Shown in pieces: positions 36,974-45,889 of a stretch of 64,000 nucleotides of DNA. The DNA comes from Jidongwangia harbinensis (lineage in GTDB: Bacteria; Actinomycetota; Actinomycetes; Mycobacteriales; Micromonosporaceae), in assembly GCF_020216025.1 (NCBI RefSeq), contig NZ_JAIWNC010000010.1:1-64000 (forward strand). The letters are read 5' to 3'. Under the pieces are notes generated by a model. The model had not been told where the DNA came from, searched no databases, and was given only the letters and a program-made list of their open reading frames with translations. Position 1 is the first letter of the stretch; every line of letters starts with the position of its first letter. The translations under genes and the position numbers were made by a program.

Positions 36974-37625
36974 CGAACCCACCGTGCGGGAGTTGCTCGC
37001 GGCCACGCTGCGCTTCGCCGGCTTCGCGGTCACCTCGGCGGACACCGGCGCCGCCGCGATCGACGCCGCCCGGCGGGAACCGCCCGATCTGGTGCTGCTC
37101 GACGTGATGCTGCCCGACCTGGACGGCTTCGAGGTGGTACGGCGGCTACGGGCCGGCGGTACCCGGGTTCCCGTGCTGTTCCTGACCGCCCGGGACGCGC
37201 CCGCCGACAAGGTGCACGGGCTCACCCTCGGCGGCGACGACTACGTGACGAAACCGTTCGACCTGCCGGAGCTGATCGCCCGGATCCGGGCGGTGCTGCG
37301 CCGCACCGGCGGATCGGCGGCCGGCACGCTGACCGTCGCCGACCTGGCGTTGGACCCGGACAGCCGGCAGGTCACCCGGGCCGGTCGCGCGGTGCGGTTG
37401 TCGCCGACGGAGTTCCGGCTGCTGCACCACCTGATGCGCCACGCCGGGCAGGTGGTGACGAAGGCGGAGATCCTGGAGCAGGTGTGGCGGTACGACTTCG
37501 GCGGCGATCCGAGCATCGTCGACACCTACATCAGCTATCTGCGGCGCAAAGTCGACAACGGTGACGCCAAGCTGATCCAGACCGTGCACGGCGTCGGCTA
37601 CGTGTTGCGCAGGCCCCAGCCGTGA
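36948..37625 (+). CDS. OmpR/PhoB-family response regulator
   Basis: 225 residues. Receiver with TLLVVDDEPTVRELL, phospho-Asp in LVLLDVMLPDLDG (about 52) and FLTARDAPADKVHGL, GGDDYVTKPFD; winged-helix output domain about 130-225 (LSPTEFRLLHHLMRHAGQVV, VDTYISYLRRKVDNGD, IQTVHGVGYVLRRP). Stop overlaps the GTG of the histidine kinase (GTGA). Likely controls the exporter operon in which it lies. Confidence 0.94.
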   Translation: METLLVVDDEPTVRELLAATLRFAGFAVTSADTGAAAIDAARREPPDLVLLDVMLPDLDGFEVVRRLRAGGTRVPVLFLTARDAPADKVHGLTLGGDDYVTKPFDLPELIARIRAVLRRTGGSAAGTLTVADLALDPDSRQVTRAGRAVRLSPTEFRLLHHLMRHAGQVVTKAEILEQVWRYDFGGDPSIVDTYISYLRRKVDNGDAKLIQTVHGVGYVLRRPQP

Positions 37626-39037
37626 GCCGCTTCTCGTTGCGGGCCCGGCTGCTCGCCATCGGCCTGGCGCTGCTCACCACCGGGGTGCTGGCCACCAACG
37701 CGGTGGCCATCGGCTACCTGCGCGGGCACCTGGTGGACCGGGTGGACACCCAGCTCACGCTGCTCGGCACGATCCTGCAGCGGTTCCCCGTGCAGGTGGC
37801 CGACCGGCTGCCGCCCGAGTACACCCGGACGCTGGACACGATCGACGAGATCTACGTCGTCGAGCTGACCCCGACCGGGCAGCCGGTGCGCGTCGCGGGC
37901 ACCGCGGCCGCCGCCGGCTCCTCCTCCGGTACGCCGCCGCTGCCGACGCTGGACGCCGCCGCGGTGCGGGCCCGCGGGCAGCGGCCGTTCACCGTGGACG
38001 GCTGGCGAATGATCGTCGGCAAGCGGGTCACCGGGGACAACGCCGTCCTGGTCGCCGCCCGGCTGACCGCGGTCGACTCGGCCGTGCGGCGGATGTGGAT
38101 GCTCTGCGCGCTCACCATCGCGGCGGTCCTGACCCTGCTCACCGTGGTGGGCTGGTTCGCCGTACAGGCCGGGCTGCGCCCGTTGCGGCGCATCCAGCAC
38201 ACCGCTGCCGCCATCGCGGCCGGCGACCTGAGCCACCGGGTGCCCGAGCTGGCGCCGCCGCGCACCGAGGTGGGCCGGCTGGCCGCCTCGCTCAACGGGA
38301 TGCTCGGCCAGCTGGAGGCCGCGTTCGCGGCCCGGGCCCGCTCCGAGGACCGGATGCGGGCCTTCCTCAGCGACGTCAGCCACGAGGTACGCACCCCGCT
38401 GTTCGGCATCCGCGGCTTCGCCCAGCTGTACCGGATGGGCGGGCTGCCGGAGCGGGCCGACGTCGACCGCACCATGCGGCACATCGAGCGGGAGTCCACC
38501 CGGCTCGCCTCGCTCGCCGAGGACCTGCTGCTGCTGGCGCGCCTGGACGAGGTGGGCGTGGCGCACCGCTCGCCGATGGACCTGCGCACGCTGGCCGCGG
38601 ACGCGTACGCCGAGGTGCAGGCGCTCGATCCGGCCCGCCCGGTCACGCTCACCGGCCCGGACGGCGGACCGCCGGAGAGCGCCCCGGTGATCGCCGACGA
38701 GGCCCGGCTGCGGCAGGTCATGACGAACCTGGTGGCCAACGCGGTGGCGCACACCCCGGCCGGTACACCGGTGCGCATCGGGGTCGGCACGGTCGGCGGC
38801 GACGCGGTCCTGGAACTGGCCGACCGTGGGCCGGGCCTCGACGACGAGCAGGCGGCCCGGGTGTTCGACCGGTTCTACCGGGTGGACGCGTCCCGCAGCC
38901 GGGACAACGGCGGCACCGGGGCGGGGCTGGGACTCGCCATCGCGCGGTCCATCGTGGCAGCGCACGGCGGGCGGGTGGAGTTGCGTACCGCACCGGGTGC
39001 CGGCGCCACGTTCCGGGTGCTGTTGCCCCGGCCGTGA
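37622..39037 (+). CDS. Sensor histidine kinase
   Basis: 471 residues from GTG 37622. TM1 at about 10-32, a ~125-residue extracellular domain, TM2 at about 158-182, HAMP (LRPLRRIQHTAAAIAAGDLS), phospho-acceptor His in SDVSHEVRTPLFGIRG (about 255), N box LVANAVAHTPAG, and G boxes DRGPGLDDEQAA and GGTGAGLGLAIARSI. TrcS-like partner of the preceding regulator. Signal unknown; the exported substrate is a reasonable guess. Confidence 0.94.
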   Translation: MSRFSLRARLLAIGLALLTTGVLATNAVAIGYLRGHLVDRVDTQLTLLGTILQRFPVQVADRLPPEYTRTLDTIDEIYVVELTPTGQPVRVAGTAAAAGSSSGTPPLPTLDAAAVRARGQRPFTVDGWRMIVGKRVTGDNAVLVAARLTAVDSAVRRMWMLCALTIAAVLTLLTVVGWFAVQAGLRPLRRIQHTAAAIAAGDLSHRVPELAPPRTEVGRLAASLNGMLGQLEAAFAARARSEDRMRAFLSDVSHEVRTPLFGIRGFAQLYRMGGLPERADVDRTMRHIERESTRLASLAEDLLLLARLDEVGVAHRSPMDLRTLAADAYAEVQALDPARPVTLTGPDGGPPESAPVIADEARLRQVMTNLVANAVAHTPAGTPVRIGVGTVGGDAVLELADRGPGLDDEQAARVFDRFYRVDASRSRDNGGTGAGLGLAIARSIVAAHGGRVELRTAPGAGATFRVLLPRP

Positions 39038-39163
39038 CCCGGGGGCGGGCCCGGCGGAGGTGCACAACGGGGGGAGCATCGGGCAGGCCGCACCGGCGAA
39101 CCGGCCCCGGCGCCGAACGCGCCTGGTAGGAACTGTCTCCTGACGATCGACAGGAGCTTTTCG

Positions 39164-41656
39164 TTGCACAGTGTGACCAGTGTCTCAAGGCGGTTGCGCC
39201 CGGTGGCCGCGGCCACGGTCGCGGTCGCCACCGTGGCCGTCGGCCTCGGAGTTCCACCGCCGGTGGCTGCGGCGCCCGGCCGGACCCTCACCGCCGGCGG
39301 TGCCGAGCCCCGCAAGTGCCACGCCGCGCCCGCCGCCGGGCGCCGCGGTGTGGACACGTTCCGGATCACCGCGCCGTCCACCGGCGTGATCCGGGCCCGG
39401 CTCCGGTCCGGCGCGGACGGGGACTGGGACCTCGCGGTCTTCGACTCCGCCGGGCGGCTGGTGGCCGGCTCGGCCGGTCCGCGCAGCGCCGAACTGGCCG
39501 ACGGTCAGGTCACCGCCGGGGACGTCCTGACGATCCAGGGCTGCCGGTACGCCGGCCCCGCCCGCACCGTCGACGTCGCGGTCAGCTTCCACCCCGACCC
39601 GGTACCGGCCCCCGCGGCGGCCGGCCGGACCGCTGCACCGATCCAGGTCGTCGAGGTCGCCACCCCGGCGCGGGCGGACAAGGCGAAGCTGGACCGGCTC
39701 GGCCTGCGCCTGGACGAGCACGGCACCGAGACGTCCCGCGCGGTGCTGTTGCGCGGACCGGCCGACGCCGAGAAGCTGCGCCGGGCCGGGCTGGCGTACA
39801 CGGTCAAGGTTTCCGACGTGGCCGCGGAGTCGGCACGCCACCGGGCCGCCGACCGGCGGTACGCGGACACCACCGTCCGCTCCGGCCTGCCCAGCGGACG
39901 GACGTCGTACCGCCGGCTGCCCGACTACGAGTACGAGATGAAGGAACTGGCCCGCCGGCACCCGGACCTGGTGCGGCTGGTCGTCCTGCCGCACCGGACC
40001 GTCGAGGGCCGCGACATGCTGGCGCTGGAGATCACCCGGGACGTCGGCGCGGCCGACGACGGCAAGCCGGTGTTCCTGAACACCTCCGCACACCACCCGC
40101 CCGAGTGGATCGCCGCCGAGCACGCCATGGAATGGGCCTACGACCTGGTCACCTCGTACTCCCGGGAGGAGCGCACCCGGCAGTTGCTGAGCCGGTCCCG
40201 CGCCGTGGTGGTGCCGCTGGTCAACCCGGACGGCTTCGCGGTCAGCCGGGAGGCGCACCGGGCCGAGGTCGTCGGCGGATTCCCGGTCGACTACACGGCG
40301 TACGAATTCACCCGGAAGAACTGCTCGGCCGCGTCCGTGCCGGCCGACCGGACGGGCGGCATCTGCCTGCAGAACCCGGCGGCCAACCAGATCGGGGTCG
40401 ACCTCAACCGCAACTACGGCGGTCTGTGGGGCGGGCCGGGCGCGAGCGCGGCCTGGGACGACATGTACTTCCGCGGGCCGGCGCCGTTCTCCGAGCCGGA
40501 GATCCGCAACCTCCGGTCGCTGTACACCGACCGCCAGGTGGTCACCGCGGTCAACAACCACTCGGCCGCCAACCTGATCATCCGGCCGCCGAGCCTGCTC
40601 GCCGGTGAGGTCTCTGCCGACGAGGGCGTCGCCGCCGAGCTGGGCGCCCGGATGCGCGACCACAACGGCTACCACAGCGTGCGCGGCTGGCAGCTGTACG
40701 ACACCAGCGGCTCGGCGGAGGACTGGGCGCACGGGGTCGGGGGCACGCTGGCGTACACGATCGAGGTCGGCGAGTGGGTCGGCTTCGAGTCGCTGCACCC
40801 GGAGTTCACCCGGCACATCGACGAGTACCTGGGCCGGGGCACCGCGCCCGGCGCCGGGAAGGGCGGCAACCGCGAGGTCTACTACACGATGCTCGCCGCG
40901 ACGCTGGAGCCGAAGTACCACTCCACGCTCACCGGGACGCTGCCGGACGGCTGGACGCTGACCGCGCACAAGCGGTTCAGCACCCCCACCTCGCCGGTGC
41001 TCCAGCCGGACGGCACCGAGACCGCGCCGCTGCACTACACCGACCGGTTCCGCAGCAGCCTGCGCGGCACCGGCGGCCGGTTCAGCTGGGCGGTCAACCC
41101 GTCCACCCGGCCGCAGATGGCCGGGCGGGGCGGGCGTGCCCCGGCCGCGGAACCACAGGCGGCACTGAGGCTGGCGAACCCGGCGGGGCAGACGCCGGTC
41201 GATCCGGGCGAGCCCCTGCAGAGCGCACGCGAGGAGGTGCCGTTCACGGTGACCGGGATGCCCCGGCACGACAACGGCTTCGCCCGGGTGCGCATCGAGT
41301 GGACCGATCCGGGCACCGACTACGACCTGCACGTGCTCGACCCGGACGGGCACGTGGTGGGCATGTCCGTCAACGGGTACCAGGACCGGCCGTTCGAGGA
41401 GGCGACGCTGATCGACCCGGCGCCCGGCACCTACCGCGCGGTGATCCAGAAGGTGGCCGGCACAGACGGCTCGGACAGCGGTGACTGGGGCAACGGCACG
41501 GTCACCTTCGCGCCGCCGCGGCTGGGCGCCCCGGGCGTCACCGAGTCGTGGACGCTGACCTGTCACCGGCCCGGCGGCGCGGTGACCGCCGCCCGGCAGG
41601 TCGAGGTGGCCCGCGGCGCGACGGTCGACGTGGGGGACGTCTGCCGCCGCCGCTGA
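39164..41656 (+). CDS. Secreted M14 zinc carboxypeptidase
   Basis: 830 residues. TTG start at 39164 is chosen because AGGAG lies seven bases upstream; GTG 39173 is the alternative. A signal peptide (RLRPVAAATVAVATVAVGLG) is followed by a pre-peptidase-like beta domain (about 50-140) and an M14 catalytic domain with zinc-binding HPPE (about 310-313), the substrate-binding GVDLNRNYGG, zinc His in NNHSAANL and catalytic Glu in TIEVGEW (about 534). The C-terminal ~150 residues form a second beta-rich domain (VRIEWTDPGTDYDLHVLDPD). Removes C-terminal residues from peptides outside the cell, complementing the two subtilisins. Confidence 0.92.
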   Translation: MHSVTSVSRRLRPVAAATVAVATVAVGLGVPPPVAAAPGRTLTAGGAEPRKCHAAPAAGRRGVDTFRITAPSTGVIRARLRSGADGDWDLAVFDSAGRLVAGSAGPRSAELADGQVTAGDVLTIQGCRYAGPARTVDVAVSFHPDPVPAPAAAGRTAAPIQVVEVATPARADKAKLDRLGLRLDEHGTETSRAVLLRGPADAEKLRRAGLAYTVKVSDVAAESARHRAADRRYADTTVRSGLPSGRTSYRRLPDYEYEMKELARRHPDLVRLVVLPHRTVEGRDMLALEITRDVGAADDGKPVFLNTSAHHPPEWIAAEHAMEWAYDLVTSYSREERTRQLLSRSRAVVVPLVNPDGFAVSREAHRAEVVGGFPVDYTAYEFTRKNCSAASVPADRTGGICLQNPAANQIGVDLNRNYGGLWGGPGASAAWDDMYFRGPAPFSEPEIRNLRSLYTDRQVVTAVNNHSAANLIIRPPSLLAGEVSADEGVAAELGARMRDHNGYHSVRGWQLYDTSGSAEDWAHGVGGTLAYTIEVGEWVGFESLHPEFTRHIDEYLGRGTAPGAGKGGNREVYYTMLAATLEPKYHSTLTGTLPDGWTLTAHKRFSTPTSPVLQPDGTETAPLHYTDRFRSSLRGTGGRFSWAVNPSTRPQMAGRGGRAPAAEPQAALRLANPAGQTPVDPGEPLQSAREEVPFTVTGMPRHDNGFARVRIEWTDPGTDYDLHVLDPDGHVVGMSVNGYQDRPFEEATLIDPAPGTYRAVIQKVAGTDGSDSGDWGNGTVTFAPPRLGAPGVTESWTLTCHRPGGAVTAARQVEVARGATVDVGDVCRRR

Positions 41657-41684
41657 CGCTTGCGCCGGGCCGTATCGTCGGCGC

Positions 41685-42311
41685 ATGACGCGCCTTCTGC
41701 TGATCCCGGGCAGCACCCGCGACGACTCGCTGCACTGTGCCGTGCTGCGGACCACGTCGAAGCTGGTGCCGCCCGGGATCACCGCCACGCTGTACGACGG
41801 CCTGCGCGTCCTGCCGGCGTTCGTACCGGGAGAGCAGCCGCCCGGTTCGGTGGACCTGTTGCGGCGGGTCGTCGACGCGTCGGACGCCGTGCTGTTCAGC
41901 ACGCCCGAGTTCGCCGGTTCGCTGCCGGGGAGCCTGAAGAACCTGCTCGACTGGCTGGTCGACGGCGGCAACCTCGGCGGCAAGCCGGTGGCCTGGCTGT
42001 CGGTGGCCGGCGGGGGACAGGACGACGGTGCCCGGGCGATGCTGGAGACGGTTCTCGGCCACGCCGACGCCCGGCTGCTGCGGCCCGCCTGCATCCGGGT
42101 GCCGGTGAGCCCAGGTTCGGTGGACGCCCGCGGCATCGTCGGCGACCCGCAGCTGCACATGGCGGTGCGGGACATGCTGCAGGCGCTGCAGCGGTCGCTG
42201 ACCGGGTCGGCGCCCAAGCCGCAGCCGTCCTGGCAGGCGTACTCCAGCGTCTACCCGGTGGTACCGCGCCGGGAGGGGCCGACCTTCGAGACGTGGCGGC
42301 CGCCGAGCTGA
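41685..42311 (+). CDS. NADPH-dependent FMN reductase
   Basis: 208 residues, flavodoxin fold: IPGSTRDDSLHCAVLR near the N-terminus (phosphate loop), then FSTPEFAGSLPGSLKNLLDW and GKPVAWLSVAGGGQDD. Family members reduce FMN or azo/quinone compounds with NADPH. It could supply reduced flavin to the flavin-dependent monooxygenase gene that converges on it (42334), as two-component systems need. The C-terminal ~25 residues are unusual and Pro-rich. Confidence 0.88.
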   Translation: MTRLLLIPGSTRDDSLHCAVLRTTSKLVPPGITATLYDGLRVLPAFVPGEQPPGSVDLLRRVVDASDAVLFSTPEFAGSLPGSLKNLLDWLVDGGNLGGKPVAWLSVAGGGQDDGARAMLETVLGHADARLLRPACIRVPVSPGSVDARGIVGDPQLHMAVRDMLQALQRSLTGSAPKPQPSWQAYSSVYPVVPRREGPTFETWRPPS

Positions 42312-42333
42312 CGCCGGCCGGCCGCGGGCGGTC

Positions 42334-43335
42334 TCAGGTGGCCGGCCGCCAGCCCAGCGCCGGGCCCAGCGCGCCCGCCATGTCGGTGAGGATCTGCACG
42401 TAGTCGTCGTGACCGAAGGTGAACGGCAGCGCGAAGGCCACCTCGTCGATCTCCCGGAACACCGCGTGCGCGTACAGCCGCTCGGCGATCTCGGCCGACG
42501 GGCCGACCAGGTCGGGTGCGAACAGCGTCCGCTCCGGCCCCTGCGGCGCGGTGGTCCGGGGCAGGCGCCGCGCGGCGTACTCCCGGTATCTGGCCTGCTG
42601 TGCGGCGGTGGCCGAATCGGTGGGGATGACCACCAGCGCCTGGGAGACCCGGCCGGCCGGATGCTGGGCGCGGAACGCGCGCAGGTGGGACAGCTGGATC
42701 TCCGCGAGGTTCGCCGGCCCCTCGGCCCGGGCCGCGCTGCTGAGCAGGAAGTTCATCCGGTGCTCGCCGGCCCATCGGGCCTCGCTCAGCGTCGCGCCGC
42801 CGTACCACAGGCGGCCGGCCAGGCCGGGGGAGTGCGGCTCCACCCGCGCCGAGTCGAGCCCGGTGGCCGAGCCGCCATCGGTCACCGGTTCGCCGCGGAG
42901 CAGGGCCAGCAGCCGTTCCACCCGCCGGTAGCTGAAGTCCTCGTGCCTCGCGGTGTCCGGGTACAGCGCGTCCTCGACGTCGGCGGGGGCCGGCTCACCG
43001 ACGCTGACGCCGGGATGGAGCCGGCCGCCGGAGAGGATGTCGACGGTGCCCAGTTCCTCGGCGAGCCGGAGCGGGTTCTCCCAGCCGAGCGGCGTGACCG
43101 CGGTGCCGAGCGCGATGCGATGGGTGCGCTGGGTGGCGGCGGCCAGCACGGCGATCGGCGCGGAGATGCCGTACTGCAGGTGGCGGTGCCGCAGCCAGGC
43201 ACTGTCGAAGCCGAGCCGTTCGCCGAGTTCGATGATCGCCAGGGTCGACTCGTGGCCGGGACCGGGATCGTCACCGTCGAACAGCCCGATGGTGAGGAAG
43301 CCGAGTTTGCGCAGAGGCTCGGAAGACAGCGGCAC
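42334..43335 (-). CDS. LLM-class (luciferase-like) flavin-dependent oxidoreductase
   Basis: 333 residues from GTG 43335; a GTG at 43401 in frame would add 22 residues of non-conserved sequence. Bacterial-luciferase barrel features: LGFLTIGLFDGDDPG, ERLGFDSAWLRHRHLQYG, LGTAVTPLGWENPLRLAEEL, TVDILSGGRLHPGVSVGE. Uses reduced FMN and oxygen to oxidise an unknown small molecule. The FMN reductase gene converging on it may be a functional partner. Confidence 0.85.
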   Translation of the reverse strand: MPLSSEPLRKLGFLTIGLFDGDDPGPGHESTLAIIELGERLGFDSAWLRHRHLQYGISAPIAVLAAATQRTHRIALGTAVTPLGWENPLRLAEELGTVDILSGGRLHPGVSVGEPAPADVEDALYPDTARHEDFSYRRVERLLALLRGEPVTDGGSATGLDSARVEPHSPGLAGRLWYGGATLSEARWAGEHRMNFLLSSAARAEGPANLAEIQLSHLRAFRAQHPAGRVSQALVVIPTDSATAAQQARYREYAARRLPRTTAPQGPERTLFAPDLVGPSAEIAERLYAHAVFREIDEVAFALPFTFGHDDYVQILTDMAGALGPALGWRPAT

Positions 43336-43419
43336 AGGTGTGATCCTGCCACCGTTGCGGCGTGCCCCGGGCCGGATCGTCGCGTCCGCGCCGCCGGGCA
43401 CGACGGCCCGCGGGTCCGG

Positions 43420-44661
43420 TCAGCCCAGGATGCCCTCGACCCAGTCGTTGCGGAAGACGCCGGCCGGGTCGTGCTCGCGGACCAGGGCGGCGAAGTCGGT
43501 GAACTTCTCGTACCGGCCGCGGACGGTCGCCGGGTCCATGGTGAAGACCTTGCCCCAGTGCGGGCGGGGATCCAGCGGCGCCAGCGCCTCCTCCAGCGCG
43601 GCCACCGCGGGCAGCACCGCCTCGGTGTCGGCGATCCAGGTGAAGTGCAGGCCCAGGCTGTCGCGGCGGTAGTTCATGCTCAGCCACAGGCCGTCGGCGG
43701 CCACCGTGCGGAATTCGTTGACCTGCAGCACCGGCGCGATCACCGATCGCACGCTCGCCACCGCGTCGATCGCCTCCAGGGCGCGCTCCCGCGGCACCAT
43801 GTACTCCGACTGCAGCTCGGCGCCGGAGCTGGGGGTGAACTCCATCCGGAAGTGCGGCAGCCGGGCGTGCCAGGGACCGGGCACGCCGGCCTGCTGGGTG
43901 CTGTTGTCGGCGGGCAGCCCGGGGATCGGGTGCCGGGGACCGTCGGCCGGCCGGGCGCCGAAGAACGGGCCGCCGGGCATCGGCTCGGACCGCTTCACCC
44001 AGGCGTGGTTGATCGTCGTGCTGGCCCAGTTCGAGAACAGGCTCACGCTGTAGCCGGCGCCGAGGATCTCCGGCAGGGACTCCTCGAGCGCGTCCCGGGT
44101 CAGGTCGTCGTACACGTACTGCCGGATCTCGAAGGCCGGGACGACGTCCAGCGTGAGCGCGGTGACCACGCCGAGCGCGCCCAGGCCGACCACCGCGCCG
44201 GCGAAGCCGGGGTCGCCGCGGCGCAGCGTGACCAGCTCTCCGTCGCCGCGGATCAGCTCGATCCCGGCGACCGCGGTGGCCAGGTTGCCGTTGCGCTCGC
44301 CGGAGCCGTGGGTGGCCGTGGTGACCGCGCCGGCCACCGAGATGTGCGGCAGCGACGCCAGGTTGTGCAGCGCCAGGCCGGCCGCGTCCAGGTGCGGGAC
44401 CAGGTCGCCGTACCGGATGCCGCCGTCGACGCGGACGGTGCGGCGGTCGTCGCTGATCTCGACCGTGCGGGGCAGCGCGGCCAGCGAGACCAGGTCGCCG
44501 CCGGTGTCCGCCATCCGGTTGAACGAGTGGCCGCTGCCCAGCACCCGCACCCGCTCCGCGGCGCCCACCAGGTCCTGCAGTTGCGCGACCGAGGTCGGCC
44601 GGTGGAACCGTTGCGCCCCGAAGACGACATTGCCCGCCCAGTTCGTGACCCGCTCGCTCAT
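43420..44661 (-). CDS. Alditol oxidase (AldO-like), covalent FAD
   Basis: 413 residues. The N-terminus closely follows alditol oxidases of Streptomyces: TNWAGNVVFGAQRFHRP, then VRVLGSGHSFN, whose His45 corresponds to the residue that carries covalent FAD, then ASLPHISVAGAVTTATHGSG. The C-terminus has the ALO-type HWGKVF and FRNDWVEGILG motifs. Oxidises polyols such as xylitol or sorbitol to aldoses, releasing hydrogen peroxide; cytoplasmic. Distinguished from gulono-lactone oxidases by overall length and these signatures. Confidence 0.88.
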   Translation of the reverse strand: MSERVTNWAGNVVFGAQRFHRPTSVAQLQDLVGAAERVRVLGSGHSFNRMADTGGDLVSLAALPRTVEISDDRRTVRVDGGIRYGDLVPHLDAAGLALHNLASLPHISVAGAVTTATHGSGERNGNLATAVAGIELIRGDGELVTLRRGDPGFAGAVVGLGALGVVTALTLDVVPAFEIRQYVYDDLTRDALEESLPEILGAGYSVSLFSNWASTTINHAWVKRSEPMPGGPFFGARPADGPRHPIPGLPADNSTQQAGVPGPWHARLPHFRMEFTPSSGAELQSEYMVPRERALEAIDAVASVRSVIAPVLQVNEFRTVAADGLWLSMNYRRDSLGLHFTWIADTEAVLPAVAALEEALAPLDPRPHWGKVFTMDPATVRGRYEKFTDFAALVREHDPAGVFRNDWVEGILG

Positions 44662-44715
44662 CGACCCAGCGTATCCCCGAGATCGCGCCTGGACCCGCGG
44701 GTGGGGCAGGCCCGG

Positions 44716-45828
44716 TCAGCCGGTGGCGCAGGCAAGACCGCCGAGGGTGTACGCCGCCGGCGCCGCGTTGCTGGCCGACCAGCTGCCCTGCACCCCGACC
44801 GTGGTGCTGGCGCCCGCGGCGAGCCGGCCGTTCCAGCCGGCGTCGCGCATCGTCACGTCCGCGCCGGTCTGGGTGAACGTGCTGCTCCAGGACGAGGTGA
44901 TCCGCTGGTCGCCGCCGAACGTGTACGCCAGCGTCCACCCGTCGAGCGGGCGCTCGCCGGTGTTGGTGACGGTCACGGTGGCGGTGAAGCCGCGCGGCCA
45001 TTCCGCGGTGGGCGTCCAGGTCACCCGGCAGGACGGCGGCGCGGGCGGTTCGCTGACCGGTGGCGTGGTCGTGGTGGTGGTGGTGACGGTGATCGCCGGG
45101 GTGGCGATCGAGACGTTCCCGGCCGCGTCCCGGGCCCGTACGTAGAACTGGTTGCGGGCGGCCGGCAACGCCGCGGTGTACGTCGTGCCGGTCACCTGGG
45201 CCACCACCCGGGAGCTGAACCAGCCGTCGAACCAGTAGACGTTGTACCCGGTCACGCCGACGTCGTCGGTGGACGGCGACCAGCTCAGCGGGACACCGGC
45301 CGGGCCCACCTCACCGGCGGTCAGGCCGGACGGCGCGCTCGGCGGCGTGACGTCCGGGCCGGTGTCACCGGCCGGGGTGACCACGGTGACCGTCGGGGAC
45401 CAGGCCGAGCGGCGGCCCATGGAGTCGCGCGCCATGACCTGGAACGAGTACTGCTGGCGGGGCACGATGCCGGCCGTGACGGTTGCCGTGGTGACGTTGC
45501 CGGCGGTGTGCAGCCGGACCACGTCGTCGAACGACTGGTAGTAGGTGATGTCGTACCCGGCGATCTCGCAGCAGCCGCGGACCGAGGCGGTCCAGGTGAG
45601 CGTGACCGACACCGACGTGACCCGGGCGGCGACCAGGTCGGTGGGCGCGCTCGGCGGGTGCGGCGAGGGATTGGGCGCGGACGGCACGGACGGCACCGGA
45701 GACGTCGGCGGCATCATCAGGGGTACGCCGGGCAGCGTCCCGCCCGCCGCGTCGTTGGCGGCGACCAACCCGACCGCCGCCAGGGCCGCCGTGACGAACA
45801 ACGCGCTGAGCAGTCCCCGCTTCACCAT
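44716..45828 (-). CDS. Secreted two-FnIII plus CBM2 protein without catalytic domain
   Basis: 370 residues. A signal anchor-like N-terminus (GLLSALFVTAALAAVGLVAA) and Pro/Ser linker precede FnIII 1 (about 62-150; PTDLVAARVTSVSVTLTWTA, with an adjacent CC pair), FnIII 2 (about 163-252; PSGLTAGEVGPAGVPLSWSP) and a C-terminal cellulose-binding CBM2 (about 268-368; CRVTWTPTAEWPRGFTATVT). FnIII-CBM2 tails normally follow a cellulase or LPMO catalytic domain, none of which is present. Either a stand-alone cellulose-binding adhesin/scaffold or the remnant of a larger enzyme. Confidence 0.85.
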   Translation of the reverse strand: MVKRGLLSALFVTAALAAVGLVAANDAAGGTLPGVPLMMPPTSPVPSVPSAPNPSPHPPSAPTDLVAARVTSVSVTLTWTASVRGCCEIAGYDITYYQSFDDVVRLHTAGNVTTATVTAGIVPRQQYSFQVMARDSMGRRSAWSPTVTVVTPAGDTGPDVTPPSAPSGLTAGEVGPAGVPLSWSPSTDDVGVTGYNVYWFDGWFSSRVVAQVTGTTYTAALPAARNQFYVRARDAAGNVSIATPAITVTTTTTTTPPVSEPPAPPSCRVTWTPTAEWPRGFTATVTVTNTGERPLDGWTLAYTFGGDQRITSSWSSTFTQTGADVTMRDAGWNGRLAAGASTTVGVQGSWSASNAAPAAYTLGGLACATG

Positions 45829-45889
45829 CCGTCGACCATCGCCAAGACATCGACGTTCGTCAAGGCCATGCCGCCCGGTGGGACGCTCC

